Assembly: GCF_001423945.1 (NCBI RefSeq)
Contig: NZ_LMPU01000010.1
Location: 186,001-250,000 of the forward strand
Source: Pedobacter sp. Leaf194
Lineage (GTDB): Bacteria; Bacteroidota; Bacteroidia; Sphingobacteriales; Sphingobacteriaceae
DNA: 64,000 nucleotides
Reading direction: 5' to 3'
The notes beneath the pieces are model-generated. The model made no database searches. It saw only the letters and a program-made list of their open reading frames with translations, and was not told where the DNA came from. Shown here piece after piece: positions 53,328 through 63,232 of this stretch (within the stretch, counting starts at the first letter, position 1; every line of letters begins with the position of its first letter). The translations under genes and the position numbers were made by a program.

Positions 53328-55304
53328 CTAATATTTCAATAGCTTATCAATCGTTTCTGCCAGTCTTGCTTTAGCCAGGAAATCCTCTTCAAGCACTTTG
53401 CTCATTGGTATAGCGGTATCCAAACTGGCGCACCGTAAAATCGGCGCATCCAGATACTGGAAACAATGTTCGCTTATCCACGCCGAAATTTCAGCACCAA
53501 AACCATTTGTTAAGGTATCTTCATGTAAGATCAAAACTCGTCCTGTAGATTTTACTGTTGCTAAAACCGTCTCTTTATCCCAGGGCTGCAGGGTTCTTAA
53601 ATCGATTAAAGTTGCACCGCAATCGGGGTTGTTTTTGATAAATTCCAATGCCCAATGAACGCCCAAGCCGTAGGTGATGATTGCAAATTTATTCCCATTC
53701 GCCAAGGTTGCGGCCTTTCCAATCTCTGTGGTATAGTAACCATCCGGAATAGGTGCAGATAAACTTCTGTACAGATATTTATGTTCAAAGTATAGCACAG
53801 GGTTTGGATCTTCTATCGCGGCAAGCAGCAGACCTTTTGCATCATCCGGGAAAGCCGGATAAACAATTTTCAACCCTGGTGTTTTAATAAACCAGGCCTC
53901 GTTACTTTGCGAGTGGAATGGCCCTGCGCCTGTGCCGGCGCCGGTTGGCATCCGAACTACAACGTCTGCCTTTTCACCCCAGCGATAATGGGTTTTTGCC
54001 AAATTATTTACAATTTGATTGAAACCGACCGTCACGAAATCGGCAAACTGCATTTCTACCACCGCTTTATAGCCATTAATGGATAAACCTAAACCTGCAC
54101 CAACAATTGCCGATTCGCAAATGGGTGTATTCCGTACCCGGCCTTTTCCAAATTTTGCGGTAAAGCCGTCGGTAATTTTAAAAGCGCCGCCATAATCCGC
54201 AATATCTTGTCCCATTAGTACAAGGTTTGGATATTTTTGCATGGCCAAATCCAACCCATCGCTTATGGCATCTAAATATCTTTTTTCGGTGGATGACTGA
54301 CCAGGTATAACCACCTTTTGCTGATAAGGAAAGTACATATCTGTCTCTTCCCGCACCGCGTTTGCCTCAGGCTCAGGTTCATCAAAGGCTTCTTCCACCT
54401 CCAATTCTATTTCTTTCTTGATTTCAGTTTTTATAGCACTTACTGAATCAGGCGTTAAAACACCTTGTTCAACCAGATAGGATTCGAAATTGCTTAAGGG
54501 ATCTTTCTTCTCCCATTCATCGAACAATTCCTGAGGAACATATTTGGTACCAGAAGCCTCCTCGTGTCCGCGCATTCTAAACGTTAAGCACTCTACCAAA
54601 ACAGGACGCGGATCTTTTCTCAATTCATTTGCCAGTTGATTAATGGTATCAAAAACTTCGAGAATATTATTACCATCAATCTGAACACCTTCAATGCCGT
54701 AGCCTATGGCCTTGTCGATAAGGTTTTTGCACTTAAACTGCTCTGATTTTGGCGTAGATAACCCATATCCATTATTTTCTATCAGGAAAATAACAGGCAG
54801 GTTCCAAACAGCAGCAACGTTAACTGCTTCATGAAAATCACCCTCGCTTGTTGCGCCGTCGCCAGTATAAACTAAAGTTGCCTTTTGCTGGTTGTTCAAA
54901 ACGTCGGCCAATGCAATCCCATCAGCTAAAGCCATTTGAGGCCCGAGATGAGAAATCATGCCGATGATTTTATAATCTTGTGTACCAAAATGAAAGGAGC
55001 GGTCCCGGCCTTTGGTAAAGCCCGATTGTTTGCCTTGCCATTGCGCCATTAATCTTTTTAAAGGAATATCCCGGGAGGTGAAAACACCGAGATTTCGATG
55101 CATTGGCAGAATATATTCGTCGGCCTCCATGGCCAAAGTAGAACCAACGGCAATGGCTTCCTGACCGATTCCTGAAAACCATTTTCCAATTCTGCCCTGA
55201 CGCAAAAGTTTAAGCATCTTTTCCTCCACCATCCGAGGATAAAGCAATCTTTTATATAAACTCAGTAAGAATTTGTCGTCTTTGTCCCGGCGGTTGAAAT
55301 GCAT
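53328..55304 (-). CDS. 2-oxo acid dehydrogenase E1, fused alpha and beta subunits
   Basis: A 658-residue thiamine-diphosphate enzyme. Residues 1 to about 300 are the alpha subunit (TPP motif GDGATSEGDFHEAVN, LIENNGYGLSTP). After an acidic linker (about 290-330) comes a complete beta subunit (MGQDIADYGGAFKITDGF, ICESAIVGAGLGLSINGYKA, quoted by their cores, and a C-terminal transketolase-like part). Fusion of E1 alpha and beta is common in Bacteroidota, where it serves the branched-chain or pyruvate-type complexes. E2 and E3 are not in the window. Confidence 0.9.
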   Translation of the reverse strand: MHFNRRDKDDKFLLSLYKRLLYPRMVEEKMLKLLRQGRIGKWFSGIGQEAIAVGSTLAMEADEYILPMHRNLGVFTSRDIPLKRLMAQWQGKQSGFTKGRDRSFHFGTQDYKIIGMISHLGPQMALADGIALADVLNNQQKATLVYTGDGATSEGDFHEAVNVAAVWNLPVIFLIENNGYGLSTPKSEQFKCKNLIDKAIGYGIEGVQIDGNNILEVFDTINQLANELRKDPRPVLVECLTFRMRGHEEASGTKYVPQELFDEWEKKDPLSNFESYLVEQGVLTPDSVSAIKTEIKKEIELEVEEAFDEPEPEANAVREETDMYFPYQQKVVIPGQSSTEKRYLDAISDGLDLAMQKYPNLVLMGQDIADYGGAFKITDGFTAKFGKGRVRNTPICESAIVGAGLGLSINGYKAVVEMQFADFVTVGFNQIVNNLAKTHYRWGEKADVVVRMPTGAGTGAGPFHSQSNEAWFIKTPGLKIVYPAFPDDAKGLLLAAIEDPNPVLYFEHKYLYRSLSAPIPDGYYTTEIGKAATLANGNKFAIITYGLGVHWALEFIKNNPDCGATLIDLRTLQPWDKETVLATVKSTGRVLILHEDTLTNGFGAEISAWISEHCFQYLDAPILRCASLDTAIPMSKVLEEDFLAKARLAETIDKLLKY

Positions 55305-55572
55305 ATAAAATTTGAAAAAAAATCGACCATTCTTCAGCTTTAACTAAATCCTGATTGGTGAATTTAAAAAAACACTCGCGTCTTTATCTTAGGTTCTCTG
55401 TTTAAAATTAACATAGTATCTGCTCTTTAGACTTTAGCTCACGCAAATGAATTGACAGATGCTGCTTGCAATTGGAAAAAACGCCTTCAAAAAACACTTG
55501 CGATTGGGCGAAGCATTTTGCCGATACGCTATCCTGAATTTAGGAAATTGCACTCAACAATTCGAGTTCCCG

Positions 55573-56961
55573 TTAATTTTCCTTGCTCTTTTTCAACTCT
55601 TCCCATTGCTTCGCGAAAGATTTGTCTGCAACTTTAGGCATCTCGCGATATTTACCCCAACTTTTTCTAAAAAATGTTTTCAGCATGAAATTTTTAAATT
55701 TCCCACCAAAAAAATCCATCCATTTACGATTTTGCATCATACGGTTAAACATGCCCCAACCCACTTCTTCCACCTTTCCGTTTTCGTGGCTTGTTGCCGC
55801 ATCTCTACGGTTCAGCAATAACATTTTATGAATATCGATTTTTACAGGACAAACTTCAGAGCATTTTCCGCAAAGGCTGGAGGCGTAGCTTAAATGTTTA
55901 AACTCTTCCATCCCTTTTAAATGAGGTGTAATTACCGAGCCAATTGGTCCGCTATAAGTGGTATTGTAAGTATGGCCGCCAATATTTTTATAAACAGGGC
56001 AGGCATTTAAACAGGCGCCACAACGGATGCAATACAAACCTTGTCGCTGATCTTTCTGAGCCAGCAAATTCGTACGCCCGTTATCTAACAAAATGACGTA
56101 CATTTCTTCCGGTCCGTCAGTTTCATTCGGTTGGCGGGGGCCGCTTAAAATGGTATTGTAAACTGTTAAATTTTGCCCGGTGCCGTGCGAAGCAAGTAAA
56201 GGCCAAAACAAATCAAGATCTGCAATTGATGGTATTATTTTTTCTATGCCAACAATGGCAATGTGTATTTTAGGGAAAGTGGTGCTCAGGCGGGCATTTC
56301 CCTCATTTTCGGTAATGGCAATACTCCCAGTATCTGCAATTAAAAAGTTTCCGCCGCTAATGCCTATGTCGGCATTTAAATATTTATCACGAAGTAATTC
56401 TCTTGCTTTTTGAACGAGTTGAGGTGGGGTAGCGTCAATCGGTGTTCCGAATTTATCGTGAAATAACTGCGCAATGTCTGTTGCGCTAAGGTGCATTGCA
56501 GGGGTAACAATATGGTAAGGCGCCTGGCCGAGCAGCTGAACAATATATTCGCCTAAATCACTCTCTAACGATTCTATTTGATTACGCTCCAGGAAATCAT
56601 TCAGGTGAATTTCTTCGGTCGTCATCGATTTAGATTTGATAACCGTTTTTCCGTTTTTTCTTCTGATGATTTTTAAGATTTCCTGCTGCGCTTCTTCGGC
56701 ATCGTTTGCCCAGATAACTTTTCCGCCTCTGCGCTGGAAATTAGATTCAAACTCGGGCAGAAATTTATCGAGATTTTCCATCACACGCCATTTTACAACA
56801 TGTGCTTTCTTTTTTGATGCCTCGAGGTTTTCGAACTTTGATAAGCCTCGCTCTACTGCCGTATTGTATTTGCCAATATTATAATTAATGGTTTTACGAT
56901 GCGGTAAATCGAACGCTTTCTCATCAGATTTCTCTAAAAATTCTTCGGCAGTTTTCATCAT
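55573..56961 (-). CDS. lutB: LutB-like iron-sulfur lactate-utilisation protein
   Basis: A 462-residue LUD-domain protein. The N-terminal part is the LUD fold (KSKSMTTEEIHLNDFLERNQ, IADTGSIAITENEGNARLS quoted by core). Two [4Fe-4S] motifs follow: CIRCGACLNACPVYKNIGG and CGKCSEVCPVKID. LutB works with LutA and LutC to oxidise L-lactate; I see neither in this window. A TATCTTTG box ends five bases before ATG 56961, so the second ATG at 56958 may be the true start. Confidence 0.88.
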   Translation of the reverse strand: MMKTAEEFLEKSDEKAFDLPHRKTINYNIGKYNTAVERGLSKFENLEASKKKAHVVKWRVMENLDKFLPEFESNFQRRGGKVIWANDAEEAQQEILKIIRRKNGKTVIKSKSMTTEEIHLNDFLERNQIESLESDLGEYIVQLLGQAPYHIVTPAMHLSATDIAQLFHDKFGTPIDATPPQLVQKARELLRDKYLNADIGISGGNFLIADTGSIAITENEGNARLSTTFPKIHIAIVGIEKIIPSIADLDLFWPLLASHGTGQNLTVYNTILSGPRQPNETDGPEEMYVILLDNGRTNLLAQKDQRQGLYCIRCGACLNACPVYKNIGGHTYNTTYSGPIGSVITPHLKGMEEFKHLSYASSLCGKCSEVCPVKIDIHKMLLLNRRDAATSHENGKVEEVGWGMFNRMMQNRKWMDFFGGKFKNFMLKTFFRKSWGKYREMPKVADKSFAKQWEELKKSKEN

Positions 56962-56965
56962 ATCT

Positions 56966-56973
56966 CAAAGATA
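56966..56973 (-). promoter_or_regulatory. -7 box for lutB
   Basis: Minus strand TATCTTTG, an exact TAnnTTTG match directly before the tandem ATG ATG of lutB, implying a leaderless or near-leaderless mRNA. Confidence 0.5.
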
Positions 56974-57011
56974 GGAATTTCTATTGCCGCCAAAAGTAAT
57001 GTGCATAAAAA

Positions 57012-57035
57012 AGCCTCCCGAATAATCGGGAGGCT
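57012..57035 (-). terminator. Terminator of the M28 peptidase gene
   Basis: AGCCTCCCGA (57012-57021) pairs perfectly with TCGGGAGGCT (57026-57035) around a four-base loop. On the minus strand it is followed by a T-run, so it ends the tatC-rpiB-M28 stretch. Confidence 0.93.
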
Positions 57036-57051
57036 CAATATTTTTACTTTA

Positions 57052-58686
57052 TTATTTCTTTGGGTTACCTTTTCCATCCATATCAACAACCGGACGTTTA
57101 GCCTGATTAGCCAACTCCCATGCAATATAGTAGGTTAAATGTGCCCTTTTTGCTAATAATTCGAAGTTAATTTTGCTTACCTCATCACCTGGTCTGTGGT
57201 AGTCTTGTTGCAACATACCATCATAATAAAAGATAATCGGAATGCCTAATTTCGCAAAATTGTAATGGTCTGAACGGTAATAGATTTGCTCAGGATCTTT
57301 CGGATCATCGTATTTAAAATCCAGCTTCATTTTAGTGTAGGTTGCATTTACACGTTCCTGCAAATTAGCCAAATCGCTGCTCAACATTTTCGAACCAACG
57401 GAGTAGATGTAGTTTGCAGAATCTGGTTTACCTAAATATTCCTCGCCAATGCGGCCAATCATATCTGTGTTTAAGTCTGCAATTGTGTTCTCAACAGGAA
57501 ATACCGGATGCTCTGAATACCACTCAGAACCCCATAAGCCTTTTTCTTCACCCACAACAGTCATAAATAAAATACTGCGCTTTTGCCCTTTACCTGCTTT
57601 TTTTGCATCAGCAAATGCTTTTGCCATTAACAAAACACCAGTTGTTCCAGAGCCGTCATCGTCGGCACCGTTATTAACTTTATCTGTCGCATTTGGGTCA
57701 GTAACCAATCCAATGTGATCATAATGACCTGTTAAAACCAATACTTCTTTTTTAAGTACAGGATCAGAACCTTCCAGGAAACCTAAAACATTTTCACACC
57801 GAACAGGCGTTTCAGTTTTTGCTGCACTGGCAGAAAATGGAACGTTTAGAACCTGAGAAGCCGGCGCCTGACTATCAACAATTTTCTTTTGTAAATCTGC
57901 AACTGTTGTGTTTGATGCTTTTAAGAGCTCGTTCGCCACAGTAGTAGAAATCGAAATACGCGGGATATCATTTTGCTTCTGCGCTTCTAAGGCAGCATTC
58001 GTTTTAACGAATACCCGTCCTTTGTTTAAAGTTTGCTTTGTGTTATCCGTAATTCTATCAACCATTGGGTCGATAAGAATAATGGCTTTTACCTGATTTT
58101 CAGCAAAATATTTTGCTCTTGATTCAAGCATGGCACGATAAGCTTGTCTGTCTACTCTCGTTCCGGCTTTCACAGTCGGATCACCCGCACTAAACATCAT
58201 TACCACTTTACCTTTGATATCGGTTCCAGCGAAATCGTTGTAACCGCCTTTGTTTATTGCGTAACCCACAAAAACAATTTGATCAGTTGAAAACGTAAAT
58301 CCTTTATCACTGATTAAGGTTGGAGAAACGATATAGTCTTTTTGATACTCTTTTGGCTGGCCATTTACGGTCAACTGACTTTGTTTAAGGGTAACATTTA
58401 CCAGATCAATTTTCTGGAAATATTCGCCGTTAACCGGTCCTTTTAAACCGATTGATTTAAAATAGTTGCGAATGTAATCTGCTGCCATCCAGGCGCCTTT
58501 TGTACCAGTCTCACGACCTTCGTACTCATCAGAAGCTAAAACAGAAAGGTGTTTAAAGCCATCGGCAGGATTAATCGCCTTGCCAAATTTAATTGCATCC
58601 TTGTTGGCCACAAGTGGTTTAACTTGTGCAAAGCAGCCAATACTAAGTACGGAAGCTAAGCCAAGGGTTAAAAATTTTTTGTTCAT
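57052..58686 (-). CDS. Exported M28-family aminopeptidase
   Basis: A 544-residue zinc peptidase with a signal peptide (MNKKFLTLGLASVLSIGCFAQ). A PA-type insertion sits between the N-terminal part and the catalytic domain. All di-zinc ligands are visible: GHYDH, ADDDGSG, GEEKGLWGS, LNTDMIG and RSDHYNF. Unlike the S9-like protein elsewhere in the window, it looks fully active. The Cys in the signal region (IGCFAQ) is followed by a cleavage site, so it is probably soluble and periplasmic. It starts 27 bases after rpiB. Confidence 0.92.
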   Translation of the reverse strand: MNKKFLTLGLASVLSIGCFAQVKPLVANKDAIKFGKAINPADGFKHLSVLASDEYEGRETGTKGAWMAADYIRNYFKSIGLKGPVNGEYFQKIDLVNVTLKQSQLTVNGQPKEYQKDYIVSPTLISDKGFTFSTDQIVFVGYAINKGGYNDFAGTDIKGKVVMMFSAGDPTVKAGTRVDRQAYRAMLESRAKYFAENQVKAIILIDPMVDRITDNTKQTLNKGRVFVKTNAALEAQKQNDIPRISISTTVANELLKASNTTVADLQKKIVDSQAPASQVLNVPFSASAAKTETPVRCENVLGFLEGSDPVLKKEVLVLTGHYDHIGLVTDPNATDKVNNGADDDGSGTTGVLLMAKAFADAKKAGKGQKRSILFMTVVGEEKGLWGSEWYSEHPVFPVENTIADLNTDMIGRIGEEYLGKPDSANYIYSVGSKMLSSDLANLQERVNATYTKMKLDFKYDDPKDPEQIYYRSDHYNFAKLGIPIIFYYDGMLQQDYHRPGDEVSKINFELLAKRAHLTYYIAWELANQAKRPVVDMDGKGNPKK

Positions 58687-58713
58687 TATATAGTAAAAGT
58701 TAGTTTCTGATAA

Positions 58714-59151
58714 TTAGCAGGATATTTTATCAACCCTGTTTTGGTGGCGACCACCTTCAAATTTGGTAGTTAAAAAAGTGGTTGTAATCTCTGTTGCAAG
58801 CGCATCAGATACAAAACGTGCCGGAATACATAATACGTTAGCATTATTGTGCTTTCTAACTAAAGATGCAACTTCATTTTCCCAGCACAAACCGGCTCTG
58901 ATTCCCTGGTGTTTGTTTGCCGTTATTGCAACACCGTTTGCAGAGCCGCAAAGTAAAATACCAAAATCAAAAGCACCGTTTTCTACAGCCGAAGCAACCG
59001 GGTGAGCAAAATCCGGATAGTCTACAGAATCTGCCGTGTGTGTTCCGAAATCCTCAACTTCATAGTCTGCCAAAAAATTTTTCAATAATTCCTTTTGGTC
59101 GAAACCTGCATGATCTGAACCAATTGCAATTTTAATTTTGGTGTTTGTCAT
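58714..59151 (-). CDS. rpiB: Ribose-5-phosphate isomerase B
   Basis: Interconverts ribose-5-phosphate and ribulose-5-phosphate. The 145-residue protein has GSDHAGFDQKELL at the N-terminus, DYPDFAHPVA, and the active-site segment LLCGSANGVAITANKHQG with the catalytic Cys. Length is normal. It lies between tatC and the M28 gene, and a TAAATTTG box sits right before its start, so it may have its own promoter. Confidence 0.94.
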   Translation of the reverse strand: MTNTKIKIAIGSDHAGFDQKELLKNFLADYEVEDFGTHTADSVDYPDFAHPVASAVENGAFDFGILLCGSANGVAITANKHQGIRAGLCWENEVASLVRKHNNANVLCIPARFVSDALATEITTTFLTTKFEGGRHQNRVDKISC

Positions 59152-59155
59152 CCGT

Positions 59156-59163
59156 CAAATTTA
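59156..59163 (-). promoter_or_regulatory. Candidate -7 box for rpiB
   Basis: Minus strand TAAATTTG, an exact TAnnTTTG match four bases before the rpiB ATG. The AT-rich sequence makes a chance match possible. Confidence 0.35.
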
Positions 59164-59197
59164 TAGAGAAATATGAAATCTCTGCGTAATGTTTTTG

Positions 59198-60079
59198 TTA
59201 GTTAGCGTAGAACTCAGCCTCCGCTTTTTTCTTCTTTTTTTCGATGTATGCCGAAACAAAAATACTGGCCTCATACAATAAAAACAAAGGTGCAGCTACT
59301 GTAAGCATTGTTAAAATATCTGGTGTTGGCGTTACTATTGCTGCGATAATTAGAATAATAACCGCGGCATATCTCCTGCTCGAACGCATTAGCTTTGGCG
59401 TCATCAAGCCTAATTTCGATAAAATGAAAATAATGATTGGCAATTCAAAAATAATACCTGTTCCAAGTGTTAAAGTAGCAATAGAGGATACATATGAATC
59501 GACCGTGAATGTATTTTTAATTTCAGAGCTGACCGTGTAACCCGTTAAAAAGTTAATGGACAATGCGCAGATAATGAAATATCCGAATACAATACCGATG
59601 ATAAAAAGTACCGATGCAAAAAACACAAATCCGCTTGCAGATTTACGTTCTTTCTCATGTAAAGCAGGCTTAACAAAGCGCCAGATTTCCCACAGGAGAT
59701 ACGGAAAACCGAGTACAATACCACACATAACACAAACGTTAAGCTGCAGATTAAACTGGCCTGCCATTTCAGTGTTGATAATTTCACCGTTGATTTTGGT
59801 GATACACATGTCTTTGCCTAAAGATGGGAAATGTTCAACCAGTTTACACATCATTCTGTAAGTCCAGAAATCTGGTTTTTTAGGCCCGAAAATTATCTTG
59901 TCAAGAATTTCTTCATTAAAGTAAAATGCGATTCCTGTAAAGACAGCGATGGCGATTACGGCTCTGATTAAGTGTTTACGGAGAACATCGAGGTGATCGA
60001 AAAAAGACATTTCTGCCTCGAGGGTTGTGCTCTTTTGTCCGATAGCTTTTGTAAGTAATGATTTTTTAGTGTCGCTCAT
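59198..60079 (-). CDS. tatC: Twin-arginine translocase subunit TatC
   Basis: Receptor component of the Tat protein export system. The 293-residue protein has six predicted membrane helices, the N-terminal signature FFDHLDVLRKHLIRA (canonical FxxHLxELRxR), and the loop EIWRFVKPALHEKER that in TatC contacts the signal peptide. Length is slightly above E. coli TatC owing to a longer N-terminus and a Lys-rich tail. No tatA or tatB is in the window. Confidence 0.95.
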   Translation of the reverse strand: MSDTKKSLLTKAIGQKSTTLEAEMSFFDHLDVLRKHLIRAVIAIAVFTGIAFYFNEEILDKIIFGPKKPDFWTYRMMCKLVEHFPSLGKDMCITKINGEIINTEMAGQFNLQLNVCVMCGIVLGFPYLLWEIWRFVKPALHEKERKSASGFVFFASVLFIIGIVFGYFIICALSINFLTGYTVSSEIKNTFTVDSYVSSIATLTLGTGIIFELPIIIFILSKLGLMTPKLMRSSRRYAAVIILIIAAIVTPTPDILTMLTVAAPLFLLYEASIFVSAYIEKKKKKAEAEFYAN

Positions 60080-60087
60080 GTTGAAAA

Positions 60088-60095
60088 CAAAAATA
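60088..60095 (-). promoter_or_regulatory. -7 box for tatC
   Basis: Minus strand TATTTTTG, an exact TAnnTTTG match eight bases before the tatC ATG. It overlaps the distal arm of the accC terminator. Confidence 0.45.
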
Positions 60096-60122
60096 CCATT
60101 CTAAATGAATAGAATGGTATTT
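60091..60122. terminator. Terminator after accC
   Basis: AAATACCATTCTA (60091-60103) pairs perfectly with TAGAATGGTATTT (60110-60122), loop AATGAA. It separates accB-accC from tatC. The distal arm continues into the tatC -7 box. Confidence 0.85.
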
Positions 60123-60149
60123 ACGTGTTAAATATAGAAATAGTTTATA

Positions 60150-61490
60150 TTATTCTGAAAATTCAAATGTTTCCATAAATTTTGTTGTGAAATTTCCGGC
60201 CCTAAAGTTCGGATCTTTCATTAACTGTAAGTGAAATGGAATGGTTGTTTTTACACCTTCGATTACAAACTCACCTAAAGCACGTTCCATTGTACAAATG
60301 GCTTCTTCCCTTGTTTGAGCAACGCAAATCAACTTTGCAATCATCGAATCGTAGTTTGAAGGAATTTGATAACCTGCATAAACATGGGTATCTACACGCA
60401 CACCATGACCGCCTGGCGAGTGAAAATTGGTAATTTTACCTGGCGACGGGCGAAAATTATTTGCAGGGTCTTCTGCGTTAATCCGGCACTCAATTGCATG
60501 CATATCCGGAAAATAATTTTTACCTGAAATAGGGATTCCAGCGGCAACTTTGATTTGCTCCTTAATTAAATCGAAATTAATTACCTCTTCTGTAACCGGG
60601 TGCTCTACCTGGATACGGGTATTCATTTCCATAAAGTAAAAATTACGGTGCTTATCTACCAGGAACTCAATTGTTCCGGCGCCTTCGTAATTTACGGCCA
60701 TTGCACCTTTTATCGCAGCTTCACCCATTCGTACGCGTAGTTCGTCTGTCATAAACGGAGAAGGAGATTCTTCAACCAATTTCTGGTGACGGCGCTGAAT
60801 AGAGCAATCTCTTTCTGAAAGATGGCAGGCTTTACCAAACTGGTCGCCAATAATCTGAATTTCTATGTGGCGAGGATCTTCGATGTACTTTTCTAAATAT
60901 AAACCATCGTTACCAAAGGCGGCACCAGATTCCTGGCGGGCACTATCCCAGGCATTTTCAAAATCTTCATCTTTCCAAACCACCCGCATACCACGGCCAC
61001 CACCACCGGCAGTAGCTTTAAGTATAACCGGATAACCCATTTCATTAGCAATTCCAATACCTTCTTTAACGCTGGTAAGCAAGCCTTCAGAACCTGGAAT
61101 TGTTGGTACACCCGCAATTTTCATGGTTTCTTTAGCCGAAGCTTTATCACCCATACCATTAATCTGCTCGGGCGTTGCACCGATAAATTTAATGCCATAC
61201 TCGCGGCAAATATTCGAAAACTTAGCGTTTTCGGATAAAAAGCCATAACCCGGATGAATCGCATCTGCATTAGTTAATTCTGCAGCTGATATAATATTTG
61301 GGATATTCAGATATGAATCTTTACTTGGCGGTGGGCCAATACAAACAGCCTCATCAGCAAAACGTACATGCAAACTCTCCCTATCAGCAGTAGAGTAAAC
61401 TGCAACCGTTTTGATGCCCATTTCCTTACAGGTACGGATAATACGCAAAGCGATTTCGCCCCTGTTGGCAATTAGTATTTTTTTAAACAT
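60150..61490 (-). CDS. accC: Biotin carboxylase subunit of acetyl-CoA carboxylase
   Basis: Carboxylates the biotin of AccB using ATP and bicarbonate, the first step of fatty-acid synthesis. The 446-residue ATP-grasp protein starts [20 protein letters not shown]. It has the glycine-rich lid [15 protein letters not shown], the metal/ATP segment [16 protein letters not shown] and the conserved DSMIAKL. Length is normal. It lies 106 bases after accB on the same strand. Confidence 0.97.
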   Translation of the reverse strand: MFKKILIANRGEIALRIIRTCKEMGIKTVAVYSTADRESLHVRFADEAVCIGPPPSKDSYLNIPNIISAAELTNADAIHPGYGFLSENAKFSNICREYGIKFIGATPEQINGMGDKASAKETMKIAGVPTIPGSEGLLTSVKEGIGIANEMGYPVILKATAGGGGRGMRVVWKDEDFENAWDSARQESGAAFGNDGLYLEKYIEDPRHIEIQIIGDQFGKACHLSERDCSIQRRHQKLVEESPSPFMTDELRVRMGEAAIKGAMAVNYEGAGTIEFLVDKHRNFYFMEMNTRIQVEHPVTEEVINFDLIKEQIKVAAGIPISGKNYFPDMHAIECRINAEDPANNFRPSPGKITNFHSPGGHGVRVDTHVYAGYQIPSNYDSMIAKLICVAQTREEAICTMERALGEFVIEGVKTTIPFHLQLMKDPNFRAGNFTTKFMETFEFSE

Positions 61491-61596
61491 GATTTTTTAA
61501 TTGATGATTACACCCATGGATGGACTACACCGATTCTTTGACAATTACTATTGTAACTGAAACAGTGCACACACCTCAAATATGTGAAATCAATTT

Positions 61597-62073
61597 TTAA
61601 ATAGGTTCTACTAAAAATAATGGTTGGTCGTACTCTACCGGCGAGGCATTATCAACCAGAATCTTAACGATACGGCCTGAAACTTCGCTTTCAATTTCGT
61701 TGAAAAGCTTCATTGCTTCAATGATACAAATTACTTTACCGGTTGCAACTTCATCACCAACGTTAACAAACATAGGCTTATCCGGACTTGATGAACGGTA
61801 GAAGGTGCCAATCATTGGCGATTTAATGGTAATGTATTTCGAGGTATCTTCTGCAGCTGGAACAGCTGGAGTTGAAGCTGCCGGTGCAGTAGGAGCTGTA
61901 GCAACCGGTGCTGCTGCCTGTAAAAGCGGAGCTTGCGGTACAGTTGCGTGCACAACCGTAGGCGCCTGGTTTGTTTTAATTGTAATTTTGAAATTCTCTT
62001 GCTCGATTGCAACTTCATTTACACCAGAACGAGAAACAAATTTAATCAGTTCCTGTATTTGTTTGATATCCAT
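61597..62073 (-). CDS. accB: Biotin carboxyl carrier protein of acetyl-CoA carboxylase
   Basis: Carries carboxybiotin between AccC and the carboxyltransferase. The 158-residue protein has a helical N-terminus ([17 protein letters not shown]), an Ala/Pro/Thr-rich linker (about 37-75) and the biotinyl domain with the target Lys122 in [10 protein letters not shown]. The thumb-type insertion [16 protein letters not shown] is present. It precedes accC. Confidence 0.96.
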   Translation of the reverse strand: MDIKQIQELIKFVSRSGVNEVAIEQENFKITIKTNQAPTVVHATVPQAPLLQAAAPVATAPTAPAASTPAVPAAEDTSKYITIKSPMIGTFYRSSSPDKPMFVNVGDEVATGKVICIIEAMKLFNEIESEVSGRIVKILVDNASPVEYDQPLFLVEPI

Positions 62074-62218
62074 TTTTTAGGCTAGTTATTGTAAAAAATA
62101 GTGTTTATTGAATTAACTAAGTTATACTTTTTTTGTTTTAAATTTTAGTTGGTTAGCTGTTTGAGTGTTCTTATTTAGCAAGCCCCTTATTAATATGACG
62201 CTGCCTGAAAAAAACCGA

Positions 62219-63214
62219 CTAACTGTTGTATGCCCACTTAAGGTAGATAGAACCCCAGGTAAAACCGCCACCAAAAGCAGCCAATACGATGTTATCGCCT
62301 TTCTTTAACCTGCTTTCCCATTCCCATAAACATAATGGAATTGTTCCGTTTGTGGTATTGCCGTAGCGTTCTATATTAATCATTACCTTATCGGTTGTTA
62401 CACCCATTCGGTTTGCGGTTGCATCTATAATACGTTTGTTTGCCTGATGAGGCACTAACCATGCAACATCGTCAGCCGTAAGGCTGTTGCGTTCCATAAT
62501 TTCTGCAGCAACATCTGCCATGTTTGTAACGGCAAACTTAAACACTGTTGGCCCTTCCTGATGCGCATAATGCTCTCTTGCATCAATTGTTTCGTGGGTT
62601 GCCGGCTTAACTGAACCGCCCGCCTTCATACCTAAGAAATCTCTTCCTGCACCATCAGTTCTTAAAATCGAATCCTGAATGCCGAGGCCTTCTTCATTTG
62701 GCTCGAGCAATGCACAACCACAGCCATCACCAAAAATAATGCAGGTTGTACGGTCTTCGTAATTAATTATCGACGACATTTTATCGCCGCCAACAACCAA
62801 TACCTTCTTATGTCTTCCTGATTCTATAAAAGAGGCGCCTGTAGAAAGGCCAAAAATAAAGCCAGAACAGGCCGCTTGTAGATCGTAACCCCAGGCATTC
62901 GAAGCACCAATTTTATCCGCTAAAACGTTAGCCGTAGCAGGAAAAGTAAAATCAGGAGTAGTGGTGCAAAAAATAATTAATTCAATTTCCTTTGCATCAA
63001 TACCTCTCTTTTTTAGCAAACCATTTACAGCATGAACGGCCATATCTGATGTTCCCAGCCCTTCTCCTTTTAAAATTCTGCGCTCTTTAATCCCAGTTCT
63101 GCTGGTAATCCATTCATCCGAAGTATCAACCATGGTTTCTAACTCTGCGTTTGTAAGCACATAGTCGGGGACGTAACCATTTACTGCTGTAATAGCAGCG
63201 TGAATTTTACTCAT
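62219..63214 (-). CDS. fabH: 3-oxoacyl-ACP synthase III
   Basis: Starts fatty-acid synthesis by condensing an acyl-CoA primer with malonyl-ACP. The 331-residue protein has the active-site Cys116 (LQAACSGF), His in VPHQANKRI and Asn in [25 protein letters not shown] is the typical CoA-loop. Length is normal. It is 18 bases downstream of plsX, the standard plsX-fabH arrangement. Confidence 0.96.
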   Translation of the reverse strand: MSKIHAAITAVNGYVPDYVLTNAELETMVDTSDEWITSRTGIKERRILKGEGLGTSDMAVHAVNGLLKKRGIDAKEIELIIFCTTTPDFTFPATANVLADKIGASNAWGYDLQAACSGFIFGLSTGASFIESGRHKKVLVVGGDKMSSIINYEDRTTCIIFGDGCGCALLEPNEEGLGIQDSILRTDGAGRDFLGMKAGGSVKPATHETIDAREHYAHQEGPTVFKFAVTNMADVAAEIMERNSLTADDVAWLVPHQANKRIIDATANRMGVTTDKVMINIERYGNTTNGTIPLCLWEWESRLKKGDNIVLAAFGGGFTWGSIYLKWAYNS

Positions 63215-63232
63215 TTTAAAAATTTTAATGAA

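Noticed and set aside
55452..55831. Three plus-strand frames at the 3' end of lutB
   Set aside because: They are shadows of the lutB C-terminus and its downstream gap; no signature or promoter supports them.
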